Assembly (NCBI GenBank): GCA_027924585.1
Contig: BSBM01001024.1
Location: 6,448,001 to 6,512,000, forward strand
From: Larix kaempferi
Lineage: Eukaryota > Streptophyta > Pinopsida > Pinales > Pinaceae
Length of the DNA stretch: 64,000 nucleotides
Direction: 5' to 3'
Part shown: one piece after another, positions 47,382 to 59,659 of the stretch
Layout: each line of letters opens with the position of its first letter
Position numbering within the stretch: position 1 is the stretch's first letter
Made by a program: the position numbers and the translations under genes
The notes under the pieces: model-generated
Seen by the model: only the letters and a program-made list of their open reading frames with translations
The model's database searches: none
Told to the model about the DNA's origin: nothing

Positions 47382-48065
47382 ATCCTCTGCCTCCTCGACC
47401 TTGACCTCTGTTGAAAGAAGTCTGAGTGCTAAATGCATGAGATAGAGACTCGTCTTCCTGACCAAGTCTAGCTTCATGAGACAAAAGCGACCCTGTTAAC
47501 TCTTCTAGAGTAAACATCGATAGATCCTTAGATTCTTCTACAGCTGTAACCACCATAGAGAATTTCTTAGTGAGGCATCGAAGTACCTTTCCAACAATAC
47601 CCTTCTGCTCTAGGGCTTCACCATAGGTTTGGAATTGTGTGACAATCCTAGAAACCTTATTCTTAAACTGATCAACAATCTTTATGTCTTTCATCTCAAG
47701 ACTTTCAAATTGAAGTCGAAGGGTTTGGAGTCTTACCATTTTGACTCAATCTATACCTTTGCATGCAGATTGGAGAAGATTCTATGCCTGATGTGCTGTT
47801 GTAGCTCCAATGATCCGCGGGAAAATGGACTCCTCAATGCAACTTTGGATCAACCACTTCGTAATGAGATCCCGATATCTACTTTCGTCAAGGGCCTTCT
47901 TATTTGCATTTGACATAGCAGTGACAGTAGCTGTCGCTGGTTCCGTGAACTCCTTTTCGACCATGTCCCAACACTTGTTGAGTTGGAGAAAGGTCTGCAT
48001 CTTGTAGACCAGAACTCATAATTCTTGCCGTTCGGCATTGGACCTGAGATCGGCTTCATGTCCAT
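47382..48065 (-). pseudogene. Outer Copia gag, N-terminal part
   Basis: The minus-strand start is the ATG at 48065. A typical Copia gag opening (NGKNYEFWSTR) and, after frame slips, LNKCWDMVEKEFTEP, a RYRDLITKWLIQSCIEESIF helix region, LRLQFESLEMKDIKIVDQF, VLRCLTKKFSMVVTAVEESKDL and LTGSLLSHEARL are seen. The RG-rich nucleic-acid-binding tail is cut at 47382 by the inner Copia and resumes at 40677. Confidence 0.85.
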
Positions 48066-48497
48066 GCTTGCCGTGGAGTATGACAGCTGTTAAAATGATC
48101 GTCGCACTTTACTAACTGACACAGTGCGTTGATGGGGTGTGACGGACAAAATCCTATAAGTCCAAGGCTGTCGTTGCACTTTTCCTTCAAGCAAGCTTGC
48201 GACGGTTGTCGCAGGTTGTCCTCAGCTAAGGTGCAACGTCGTTGCAATTTCTCTTCAAGCAAGGTGCGACACTGTCACACTTTTCCTTCGGGTGAGACAT
48301 CGCAGTTTTCCTTCAGGCAAGGTGCGACAGCCTCCCTTCAGGGCCGAAAAAAAAACAAAATTTTTTTTTAATTTTTTTTTGCTGTGGCCCGAGTGTTCCG
48401 TCTCCGTCCCGTGCTGCAAATTATAGTCGTGTGTGTGTGCTCTCCAACTTCTGAAAAGGCTTACCCAAAAAACAAGATCAAAGGATCAGACTGTCAA
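48066..48497 (-). repeat. Outer Copia leader with short tandem repeats
   Basis: Between PBS and gag. Units of about 40-50 bp with TTTCCTTCAAGCAAGGTGCG recur at about 48175-48340 on the plus strand, followed by an A/T homopolymer stretch. Confidence 0.65.
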
Positions 48498-48508
48498 CTC
48501 TGATACCA
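48498..48508 (-). promoter_or_regulatory. Outer Copia primer binding site
   Basis: TGGTATCAGAG on the minus strand, next to the LTR end at 48509. Confidence 0.92.
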
Positions 48509-48764
48509 TGATAAAGTTTGCAATACACAGAACATAAATAGCAGAAACACAAATGGCATATTGATTGCCTTCTCATTATTAAACACACATATATATAGTT
48601 TCACATAAGACCAAAACCACTGGCTAATACTATGAGCCAATGTAAATCATGAGTCAACAACTGACCTAACTCAACTAACTTAAGACCATTGACTCAACTA
48701 ACTAACCAACTTAGGACCATTAAGATTACAACTCTTAACAACTTTTAATCACAGTAATGTAACA
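48509..48764 (-). mobile_element. Outer Copia 5' LTR (about 256 bp)
   Basis: On the minus strand it runs TGTTACATTACTG to GCAAACTTTATCA. The inner end is fixed by the PBS. The outer end is chosen from a TGTTA/TATCA near-inverted pair, since no second copy remains to check it. Confidence 0.65.
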
Positions 48765-51700
48765 GTCTTCCAGATAAATAAGATATGGCATTTCCCTATT
48801 GTTGCGAATCTGTAAAAATAACGGTGTATCGTCCCCTTGATGATCTCGTTCAAATGACAGTAGCGTATAGTGAATTATCAGTATCGTTATCCAATCCGAT
48901 ACCTCCTCCCATGAAAACTAACATGGCTGTCGTGGAGAAGAAATCGGACAATCACTTAATGACTTCCTTTTGTTTCACATGAGAAGAAATCCGACAATCA
49001 CTTAACACCTTAATGTAAATTGCATGTGTTGTTCTTCTAAATTTAATTTTTCAGCCGTCCAAATCATAAGTTACATCATTTTCAAACAAATATTTAATCT
49101 CTTTATTAAAGAGATATGATAATATGAGTGCCACATACTTTCATGCTTTGTGTGTATTATGTCATAGTTATGAGAATTTATTGAAAATAAAGTAGAGGAA
49201 AATTGAATTTAACTCACATGGGAAAAGAAAAAGACGCTTTTCCTTTTTTTTGGGTCAATTTTAAATTTCAACAGAAACCCACAAGTGAATTTTACCATTA
49301 TTACAATTTTTTATTTGAAACATGATTTCATATCCCATTAATTTTATATGTATCGGTTTGTTTTGGAAACATATAAAGTTGTGAACGTGTCTCATTAATC
49401 ATGAAAATGGGAGTTATAAGTGAAGACTTATGAAAACCTGCGTAATTTGTAAAAGAGATAGGTAGCGATGCACCTTCAATTATTGTGACTAAACCAACTA
49501 TATTACTATGAATGTATCATTATCATGGTTTAAGATATATATTAAATATGATAAATAAAAAGGATAATGATTAAAGAATAGCTATTTTAATCAAAATTAT
49601 ATAAGCACACTTTTATCTTTTAGAAAAGGAGTATATGGTTTAGAAAGTTTATCAAAATAATTATATTACAAAAAAATTACATATATTAATAGGCCACAAA
49701 TCCTTTGTTTAAAGAATAAGAATGAGGTTCAAAAGAAAAAAAAACAATTGAGCCATGTTCAAAGTAAGGTTTATTAACACCTTTTATTTCTTTAGAAAAT
49801 GTTCTTAAAAGATGCAACTGAATTATATAAAATAAGCCTTAACCAAATTATTTAAGTTTGTCCTAAAATTATAGAATTACGCAAAAGGACAAGTTTTTAA
49901 TCAAATATCCAAGGCTGACAAAATTACATATACCATTCAAATTTGAGAACATAAGGGCAAGATTTCAATATTTTATATGCACTCTTTAAAATTGTAAATC
50001 GGATTATCAAAATTGAGCTTTCAATTAAAACATGCAAATCCGCCAAAATACCCAAAAGCTCATAGATGCATTGAAGACAAAAATTGACAATAATGTCGAA
50101 AAGTCAAGATAATCCAATTCTTTCAAACTAAGGTATGCAATCAATTCGGCTAAGGTCAATTGAGACTATGCAAGTTTCATTTAGCAACCAGGAAACCAAG
50201 ATAATCAAATGAACAAAATCACCAAGTCCTCTTTCATTGAAACCAAGTCAAATAAAAGGCAACGCAGAAAACCAAAAAAGAAAAAAAAAAGAGATCATCT
50301 AACAACTTATTGAATCAAGCAAAATAAAATAAAATAAAACCGAAAGCTAAATATTTACAAAAATTTACATGGGGACCCCTTTGATTTACAAAATCTAAGG
50401 GGACTTGTTGGGGGCCAACACTCTTTCAGAAGAATATTCCCTTATTGGAGATGTATTGAATATTGATGCACAAAGTTCAATGACATTGGGTGTTCCGTGG
50501 AACTCCTTGACATCCACCAAATTAAATCGAATGTTGGATACTTCATGAAGGTTCTGATTGGACATGAAGGTTTTCATACATATGACATCATTTCCAAGAT
50601 GACTTGTTGTACAATCATATGCAACAACACAGTGTTGTTTCCATGCCAAAAGTAATTGATCCTAGTGGAAGAAGGAAGCCCACTCATCCTCTTATGGAGT
50701 TGTTGTGTGATAGTGCAGTTTGTTGGCATCGCATCAAACAAGAAGACAATAATTCCACCAAGATTCATTGTTTAGCAAGATGGATTGTCTCCAATATTAA
50801 CAATTCAAGATCCTTGCACATTGAATATGGGAGTGAATTCTATTTGGAGAGTTTGGATTTGAATATTGCTCAAGGTTGAGAGTTAATGTGCATACTTCTA
50901 CAATTTGGGAAAAAGCAAGCCAAAAATCACGGCGAAATCCAAAGCCGATGTCCAAATCCACAAGTCCCGAGCCAAATCCAAAGTCCAAAACATAGTTGTA
51001 GCTAGGATCCTGAGTTAGAGCCATGTTCCAAAGAAGCGGGCATAAGGTACATTAATCTAGTTTGGTTTTCTAATATTTTGGATACCAAAAAGATTCTCAA
51101 TGGGTAGGTGTGATCTGAAATGGATCTAAAACCAACAAATCGTTGTAAGCTCAGCCATTAAGTGCATTTTAGAAAGTAATGAAAGTTAAGAAAAATATTA
51201 AGGACAATGCAAATGTAAATGTAAATAAGATAAAAGTGAAAAAAACAAGAATTAGGTGAAATAGAAAAATGAAAATAGGAGAGGGGAATGAAAACCGAAA
51301 GGTCAAACTCTTGGCTTTCCCATTACCCCTATCTCTTTTATAACTTTTTATATTTTCACTCTTAAAGGTTTTTTGCTTTTTTTTTGGCAAGAGAGGAGAA
51401 TGCTAGAGATCCTAGAGCTACATTGTAATAAGACATTGCCAAAATAGAGAACTTAGAAAACATTGAGTGTTGGTTTTCCCATTTAGGTTTTTAGGGTAAA
51501 TATGCATTTGGTTTTGTTTATAGTAAAAATCTATGAAATATGTGTGATATACAAAACTCATAACCACTTTTAATGACTACTTGTGTTTTAATGGAAAATG
51601 CTTTACAATTGATTATTCCCTAGGTTTGTATTATTAGTGTGAGAATCCATCCTAAGCATTAGTTTTGTGTTTATCTGCCCAATTTCACAATCTCAAGCAA

Positions 51701-52500
51701 ATGTGAATCCCAACATCTCTTTATTTCCTTCATTGGATGAACTTCAAAACTTAAAGATCAACAACTCTCATCTTAGATTTGTTGCAATATTGTAGTAGTT
51801 TCTAAATTGGTGTGTTGAAGAGTTATTGACTATTGGGAAAGTTAATTTATATGGGTGACTTCACACATTAGCTAGGCTAATTTGCCTCATCCATGGGGCC
51901 ATACGATTGAGTGATGGGTGTCCACCTTCTTTGACATTGCATTTTGTATTTGTTAGGCAATACTCTCTCTTACTTATGGATTGTCACGTCCCATTACTGG
52001 TCAAATAAACTGTGGTGGGAATTTCTTACTCCGTTCGTTTATACTCACACAGTCATTTATAGTTTTAGCTTAATTTTTGAGCATTTTATTCTCTTACTAG
52101 TCAAATTATGCTTGTTGGGTGTTTATTTTCTTGGATCTAGGCATTTTGTCTTGTCTGAGTGCCGTATGCACCTCGTAGAAGCTAATATTTATTTCCAGTG
52201 AGTCACTAATTTGCATTTCTAAGCATTATACCTGTTGAGAGGGATGTATGTCCATTTGAATAACTAGTCTAATCAACAGTCACATCCCCTCGATGGATAG
52301 GCATAGGATATATTGGGAGGACATATGTATTGTCGAACTCATAATGATGGCTTGCACTAATGAAATTTAATGGAGGTCGGTAGCGAGTGAATCAGAACAC
52401 ACATCTTTGATGTGTTATGCAACCAAAATTACTTTGTGCTCTAATTGAAATGCATCCCATACATGTTAATGGTCATGTCCTTATTCTTATGTTAGGGGAG
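48765..52500. other. AT-rich intergenic region
   Basis: Mostly AT-rich with A-runs (50270-50295, 51370-51385). Small overlapping ORFs at 50395-50880 (plus and minus), 51169-51390 and 51944-52201 show no domain or splice context I recognise. No LTR ends were found. Confidence 0.5.
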
Positions 52501-53424
52501 TGATAGATACATATTCAGGCACTGTAAACCATGATGATTCCTTGCAGAGATTACATTGTAAACCACTTCACATATGTCTCACATTCGTTTACCAATTAAG
52601 ATATCTGTGGATTAATTGGATGAAATCCTTAAGCAACTCCAACGGTTTGGTTGTGATAAGTACTGGTGCTCCTTTGCTTGATAGGCCAATAATATGAGTG
52701 ATTAGTGAATCTATTGTTGGTATGGGTTCATCGATCCAAATTTTCCCATCATGGTAGCGACTGACAATGAATTTGGCAATGAGGTCTTTCAAATTCCCAA
52801 GGGGAGATATCAACGGTGCATTCAGATAACCTTGTATCTTTGAAACTATGAGTTTATTGGCTTCTTCTATCCACTGGTTGTCTCTAATTCCCATTATTTT
52901 ATTTCTTTATATTTCCTGTCCTAGTTTTGTTCTTCCGTTTTGGCTTTCTTGATCTTGTGCAGTCTAGCTTGTAATGGGTTGTGGCAACTTCTTCCTGTTC
53001 CATCTTGGCTTTCTCTTCAGTTTCTTTGTTCTTTTCTACTGATGTGGTATTCTTTGGTTCCATGGCTGGTTCTTGATAATCTACAGTCGAAAGCCCTTAA
53101 AGAAACACTGTGATTTTACAAACGGATTGCGCTCCCTTGAGTTCAGTATAGAAATTGACCCATGAATCTTCAAGCTTTGATGTCTTTATAGGTGTAATCT
53201 TTGGCGGGATTTAATGCGAGTAGGTGATGACATTAGATGAAATATTTTTGGTGGAAAATTTTTTCACAAGCTTGGAGAAACTTGTGAAAGAATTTTTGTT
53301 TGTGATCTCCTCGGCTCGCTTGACGATCGATACGGTCTCTTTGGTGGATTGCTTCACGTTTGGTCTCATCATATCTCGGTCGTCGGGGTGTCGTAATGGT
53401 CAATCTCTTATCTGATGATTCCAT
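52500..53424 (-). pseudogene. Retroelement-like fragment, possible gag start
   Basis: On the minus strand, an Arg/Lys-rich stretch (RPRYDETKREAIHQRDR, about 53380) is followed at 52894-52589 by a frame with KIQGYLNAPLISPLGNLKDL and IPTIDSLITHIIGL. It has the look of a retrotransposon leader protein, but no family is recognised. It lies downstream of the Gypsy RNase H remains on the same strand. Confidence 0.4.
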
Positions 53425-53449
53425 TGTCTGAGTTTTTTCTTCTTAATTC

Positions 53450-54740
53450 TTCAGGTGACCGGTCGGAGCTTGGTGAAGGTTTTCTACTCCTGGACTGCTG
53501 CATATTTTCTCTTTCTCACTCTGCCTCTTCTTCCCAGCCAACCTTCATGTGTGTTGAAGCACTTCTTCCATGCCAAAATGCAAGTCTTAGTACTCCTTTT
53601 ATATGCAAATGAAATTAAGTTAGTTATAAGAATATTTCTCTTCTACTTTATTTAGATTCCGAAGAGCGTATGAGTTTGGGTAGTCGATTATGTCATCTCC
53701 AGGTTGGGTGAGTATTGCATTGACTGCAATACCTTATGCGTCTATGTGAACATGAAACTTCTTGGACCAATTCGGGAATATGAAGCTTGGTTCTTTGACC
53801 AATTTTCTTTTGAGGAGCTCAAATGTTTCTGAACATTTTGGCATCAAAATGAATTCAACATTTAACTTGAGTAATTATTCTAAGGGAAATATCATATTAG
53901 AGTAATGCCTTATAAATTTTCTATAATGTCCTGTATGTTTCGGGAATATTCTAAATTGCTTGGGATTTACTGGGGGTTTCAATTCAAGAATAACTTTGAT
54001 TTTTTCCAAATCAACTTTGATACCTTCCTTACAGACTACATGGCCCAAAATTTACTCGAATGGATGGGTGTGAAAAAAATACAGTTTTTTTATTATTATA
54101 TATATTTAATTAGAGTTGGATTTGTTGGCACCATTCTAGCATCAGTTAGAGCCACTTGACGTGGTATTTGAGCATAATATAGATAGTCCAGTCGTCAAAG
54201 TAGACAACCATAGTCTTGTACAGAAATTCCTAAAATGTTTTTATAACAATTCTTGGAAAGACTATTGTCGTATTTTTCAAACCGAATCGCTTAACTTTAT
54301 ATGCAAATGACCTAAATTCACATACAAATGTCATCTTTTGTTGATATTATTTTTTTATAGGGACCATATTAGATTCTGAGAAACTATTTGTGAAGGAATA
54401 TCATTCATGACCATCGACTTCATGTATAATTTCCTTGGAAAAAGGTGTCGAAAATGATTATGTAAGTGTTTCCTTATTTAGGACACTAAAGTCGAAACAA
54501 ATCCAGTATCTTGGGGTCATGTTTCTTTGGTTGGACGACCATAGGAATACCCCACTCCCATTGATCTATAGGGTATATAATTCCTACATCTAACATGTTC
54601 TCAATTTCATTCTTTATAATGTCTTATTTATGTGCTAGTTTATATGGTCGTTTCTTAACAGGCTTTGCTTCTGGCATGATTTCAATTTTATCTGTCCCAT
54701 TTCTTATACCAACCTTTTCAAATCTTTGTAGTCTCTAGAA
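53450..54740 (-). pseudogene. Gypsy RT and RNase H remains
   Basis: On the minus strand: KRPYKLAHK, NEIENMLDVGIIYPIDQWEWGIPMV (54700-54520), then after several breaks VVYFDDWTIY (catalytic FDD, about 54200), LGHVVCKEGIKVD (about 54035), PKQFRIF, and RNase H-like FHVHIDA and YALRNLNKVEKN (53760-53660). Many stops are present. It is a dead Ty3-type pol. Confidence 0.8.
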
Positions 54741-55320
54741 ATTACATCATGATATTCTTTGAGAAGGTTTACTATTTTGGTTGTTTATTTCTCTGAACAG
54801 TAATCTCCAATTTTTTCCATCGACAGTGATATCGACTTCTTTTGTTTTTATTTCTACGTCCATCCATTCAAGTACTTTTAACTCATCAATTGGTTTGTAT
54901 CCTTCTTTGAATTGTGTAAAGGATGGGGGAAAGTCTCCAAGTTCATGATCATCTTCTTGATATTTAGTAGATATTTTCATAACTGATTTTACTGGATGGG
55001 CTATCAGTGGATGGTCTTTCTTCCACTGCAAATTTTTTCTTGCATTTTTATCATTCTCCAAGTCCAGTCAAATCAGGAGGTGAATGTGTATCTTTTGGGA
55101 AGTCATTACCATTTTATAGTTGGAGTTTAATTGATCATTTGTGTCGGTTGCGTCGACTGGTTGTTCATTCGGTTTGATAAACTGATGAATTTCTTGGACT
55201 GCTTCCCTAAGGCATTCTTCTATAGGAGAGAATGAAAAGTCCTTAGTAATTTTTCTTTAAGGGATTTCCAATTAAATGTTTATCCCCTAGATTCTTCCAT
55301 TTTGTACCATTTATTGGGTA
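54741..55320 (-). pseudogene. Gypsy linker before RT
   Basis: The open minus-strand frame 55061-54747 (LGDFPPSFTQFKEGYKPIDEL, VDITVDGKNWRLLFREI) joins the RT remains. It is acidic and without a known domain, and is placed as the spacer that precedes RT in this element. Confidence 0.5.
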
Positions 55321-55660
55321 AGTTGTCCAATGTGCTAGTAAACATATGTGTCCATGTTCACTCATCTCAATAACCAAGTATTTTCCATTCTTTTTCAAAC
55401 CCGTTAATGTGCTCGACTAGGTCTTGACCTTCAACAAATTTCTAAATTCCTTCTTGTGTTGTTAGATTCCTTCCTCCAAACCTTTCAACAAAATAAGTTG
55501 AAGCATTCATCCAAGTCTACATATGTGACTAATGGGTGTCCCACCATCTAGTTGTTTCACCGGTAAATTTTAAAATAAGCTCTGAAGTCATCCTTGTTCT
55601 CCAACATTACTAGAGAATTCTTTGACATGAGTCGATGACGACTGACGTTCCTTTTACCTG
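55321..55660 (-). pseudogene. Gypsy gag fragment
   Basis: On the minus strand: GQDLVEHINGFEKEWKILGY, TWTHMFTSTLDNLPNKWYKMEE (55430-55290) and upstream FVERFGG. This is a retrotransposon-gag domain with stops. It lies between protease and RT, out of normal order. Confidence 0.7.
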
Positions 55661-55865
55661 AGTAGTGGAAGGTTAGTTGGCTCAGCTTTCATCGAAACTA
55701 AAGAGGGGTATTCCCTTACTTTCTTCTCAAATATGTTTGGGATTATTGTAATATTACAAAGTATTCTCATACTGGTAGTTGAGGGATGATTTCAACTATC
55801 CAACATTCTCTTGTATGTGCTTGATAATTTTCAATTTGTTAGTCATAGAGTTCCGAGTCAGAGTT

Positions 55866-56560
55866 CTACTCGACCGACATAGGTGAGCCCAAATGGATCT
55901 CCCCATATTCATTTGGTTCGATTGAGTATTCATTGTTTTGCATGACTTGGTACATGCACCTTATGTCTATATCATTGTCATCGGCCTCTACCCAAGGTTT
56001 CCTCTGTGATGGGTGAATAGGTACAATGACCTTTTTACCGTCACCCTTTAATTTTATTTTGTCATTTTTTAGTGAAATGGAAGCTTTCATTTTCCTACCC
56101 CATGGTCATCTGACTAGCACAAGGAATGATTGGATCCTTCTTTTGGGTCAATGAATTCAAAGTCGACTTGAGTGTCAATACCCATAATTGCAATATTAAC
56201 ATTTGTTCATACTCCAATGGGTTCGATCAAGTCCCGATCGACCAATTTTATATATATGCTTGACTCATATAGTCGTGGTCTTCCCAATATTTCCCAAGTG
56301 GATCGAGTCATAATGTTAGCTTGTGAGCCAAATTCGATGACGACTTGTGAAATGTAATTGACTTTGAGTTCAAACATAGGGTCGACATCAAATTTATCTT
56401 TTTTATTTAAGCTGCAAATATTTTTAGCAATTTTTTCATTTGTTGGACTGTTTCTTATCATATACATTAAGTCAATTAACCGTGCAACATATTCTTTTGT
56501 GAGAAGTTGTAGTAATTCATTAAGTGTTTTATTTTGTGCTTCTATGGTGTCTTCCACGGA
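55866..56560 (-). pseudogene. Gypsy aspartic protease region
   Basis: Minus-strand frame 56557-56207 gives FDVDPMFELKVN, then FGSQANIMTRSTWEILGRP, a protease core in which the usual D-S/L-G-A reads FGSQA, and LVDRDLIEPIGV. The frame 56090-55866 continues KASISLKNDKIKLKGDGKKV. It matches the protease of plant Gypsy elements. The changed active site and stops mark it as dead. Confidence 0.75.
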
Positions 56561-56882
56561 TACAAATTCTTCAAAACAATTTGTAGCATTATTAAAAATT
56601 TCTTTTTACTAGTGTGGACTAGGATAATTATCTTCTTTACTTTGAATTTTTGTGTTGTGGGGGTTATCAACTCTCGTCTTTGTGCCTTACCTAGTAATTA
56701 TGTGCAAATTTTTAGAATCCAATACTTCATGATTAGGAACATCAAACAAGAGATTAAAATTCTTTTTAATTATTTCAAGCATGATGGGGCACTTTCTAGA
56801 TTATGCTCCCCCACCTCACATTTTGTACAAAACTTGAGATCCATCTTGTCTTTCCAAGGATGGTCAAGACACAAGTGTTCTC

Positions 56883-57488
56883 TGTTAAGATTTAATATGC
56901 TAAGACAGAAAATAGCAGCATTACATTCCATTTCACAATAATAGCATATACAGGATCACTGAAGAAACAACAAGCATAGCATAAACACAAGAGACACAGA
57001 TTTATCCTGGGAAACCCTCATGGGGTAGAAAACCCAGTAAATCTTCCTCAATATAGATGACCAGCAATATACAAAGATGCAAACCAAAGATATGATATCC
57101 TCCTCCACCATAGCAGACCTGTCCTCCACAAGTGCGCCTCTCTCTCAAGTGAGTGTGTGTATCAAATGAGGAACACACCTCCTCTATTTATACACTACTC
57201 TGACATATCTTTTACAAAAGTACATGAAGGCTCGTATTTAACCATTAGGTTAAATACCCTATTATAACTGACTGGGCCGACCTCACTAGGGTGGTCTAAC
57301 AACCCTTTGACCCACATAACACATACAGGGATGACCCCCACTAGGGAAGTCTAATAACCCAAGTTACCACATTCCGACGGAGGAATAAACATCTCCGGAT
57401 ATATAATAAGATCTTTATGGTGGAATGAAACATCTCCGGAATAGTAAAGTACAAATATAATATTCTTTGAAGTTACAGTATTTCAACA
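56883..57488 (-). mobile_element. Copia 3' LTR (606 bp), relative of the 10469 LTR
   Basis: On the minus strand it runs TGTTGAAATACTGTAACTTC to AAATCTTAACA. TATAAATAGAGG is near 57183. GTTAAGGGGGAG (57489-57500, minus) is the polypurine tract. Start, end and body match the plus-strand LTR at 10469-11054. Confidence 0.9.
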
Positions 57489-57500
57489 CTCCCCCTTAAC

Positions 57501-59640
57501 GAGAAGGATATTATAACAGTATCTGCACGAGCAAGGAGTCATCAACATCATACATGATACATCTATAAATCATTGGAAGCTTTCTCAACATCATCAGTAA
57601 CTCAAGCAGTTACTGGAACATCTTCAATACTGGAACATCAACATCTTCAGTACTGAGTCTTTATCTTCTGCAGCACTCGAACAGCTACAAAAACATCAAC
57701 ATCTGGATCCTCACGATCATCAGTATCGTCATCTCATGATCATCAGCATCATCATCACACGATCATCAGCATCGTCATCACACGATCATCAACATCGTCA
57801 GCATCGTCATCACACGATCATCAGCATCGTCATCACACGATCATCAACATCGTCATCACACAAGTATCCATACCGATACAAGTAACCACATCATTAATAC
57901 AAGTATCCATACCGATAAAAGTAACCACATCATCAATACAAGTATCCTACTGATACAAGTAACCACATCATCAATACGAGTATCCATACCGATACAAGTA
58001 ACCACATCATCAATACAAGTATCCTACTGATACAAGTAACCACATCATCAATACAAGTATCCATACCGATACAAGTAACCACATCAACACACACAATCAT
58101 ATTACAGGATGATCAATCCTGCTCTCTTTAGGACATAGGTCCATGGATGATGCAATCCTGTCATGTACCTTTTGAACCGAGGTCCAAGGACGATCCAGTC
58201 CTACCATGTACCTTTTGAACCGAGGTCCAAGGACGATCCAGTCCTACCATGTACCTTTTGAACCGAGGTCCAAGGACGATCCAGTCCTATCATGTACTTT
58301 TTGAGCCGAAGTCCAGGGACGATCCAGTCCTATCATGTACCTTTTGAACCGAAGTCCAGGGACGATCCAGTCCTAACATGTACCTTTTGAACCGAAGTCC
58401 AGGGACGATCCAGTCCTAACATGTACCTATTGAACCGAAGTCCAGGGACGATCCAGTCCTATCAATTCTCGGAGACCTCATGTCTACGGCTCAGTTCACA
58501 GGACCAAAGTCCAAGGATGATCCAATCCTTACCGTACATTTAGGACCGCGTCCAAGGATGACTTAATCCTCCATCGTACATTTAGGACCACGTCCAAGGA
58601 TGACTTAATCCTCCACCGTACATTTAGGACCACGTCCAAGGATGACTTAATACTCCACCGTACATTTAGGACCACGTCCAAGGATGACTTAATCCTCCAC
58701 CGTACATTTAGGACCACATCCAAGGATGACTTAATCCTCCACCGTACATTTAGGACCACGTCCAAGGATGAATTAATCCTCCACTGTACATTTAGGACTA
58801 CGTCCAAGGATGACTTAATCCTCCATCGTACATTTAGGACTACGTCCAAGGATGACTTAATCCTCCACCGTACATTTAGGACCACGTCCAAGGATGACTT
58901 AATCCTCAACTGTACATTTAGGACTACGTCCAAGGATGACTTAATCCTCCACCGTACATTTAGGACCACATCCAAGGATGACTTAATCCTCAATCGTACA
59001 TTTAGGACCACGTCCAAGGATGACTTAATCCTCAACCGTACATTTAGGACCTACGTCCAAGGATGACTTAATCCTCAACCGTCCACCAAGGACTTCATTC
59101 TCGAAGACATACGTCTACGGCTCTTCTTTAGGACTGAAGTCCAGGGATGATCCAATCCCCTCACATGTTCACCAAAAACTTCATTCTCGAAGACATATGT
59201 CTACGGCTCTTCTTTAGGACTAAAGTCCAGGGATGATCCAATCCCCTCACATGTTCACCAAGAACTTCATTCTCGAAGACATACGTCTACGACTCTCTTG
59301 AGGATGATGCAATCCTATCATGTCCACCAAGGACTTCATTCTTGAAGACATACGTCTACGGCTCTTCTTTAGGACTAAAGTCCAGGGATGTTCCAATCCC
59401 CTCACATGTTCACCAAGAACTTCATTCTCGAAGACATACGTCTACGGCTCTCTTGAGGATGATGCAATCCTATCATGTCCACCAAGGACTTCATTGTCGA
59501 AGACATATGTCTACGGCTCTCTTTAGAACATATGTTCAATGATGATGCAATCCCCTTGTCACCTTTGGCCCTATCTAAGGACCATCCACCAACCTCTCTG
59601 TCGGCATCACTAATATAGGTATCCTCATCATCGACCTCAC
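57501..59640 (-). repeat. Stacked minisatellites in a Copia 3' region
   Basis: From left to right: ACATCTTCAGTACTGG-type units (57590-57690); a 23-bp-type CACGATCATCAGCATCGTCAT array (57710-57860); a 38-40-bp ACAAGTATCCATACCGATAC array (57860-58085); a 43-bp array (GTACCTTTTGAACCGA at 58165 and 58208, to about 58465); a 42-bp array (CGTACATTTAGGACCACGTC, about 13 units, 58530-59085); and longer CTTCATTCTCGAAGACATAC units (59085-59530). Many units hold AGGATGACTTAATCCT- or AGGACGATCCAGTCCT-type inverted repeats. Confidence 0.9.
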
Positions 59641-59659
59641 TGTCGATGCAGGAAATCTC

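Larger units (their letters stand above)
37466..48764 (-). mobile_element. Outer Copia element (split by an inner Copia; 3' end lost)
   Basis: Read on the minus strand: 5' LTR 48764-48509, PBS 48508-48498, leader, gag 48065-47382, interruption by another Copia, then the rest of gag and pol at 40677-37466. It breaks off within RNase H, at a junction with a plus-strand Gypsy gag, so the last part of RNase H and the 3' LTR are gone. Confidence 0.85.

Noticed and set aside
50395-50879. Opposed 84- and 91-codon ORFs
   Set aside because: They overlap head-on, have no domain, and lie in AT-rich intergenic DNA.
58529-59035. 168-codon minus-strand ORF made of a 14-residue repeat
   Set aside because: It is the translation of a 42-bp minisatellite; the period is a multiple of three, so the frame stays open by arithmetic. 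It lies in a Copia 3' untranslated region.
57501-59530. Regularly spaced repeats resembling a CRISPR array
   Set aside because: Units are contiguous tandem repeats without unique spacers, in a plant retrotransposon; no cas genes.
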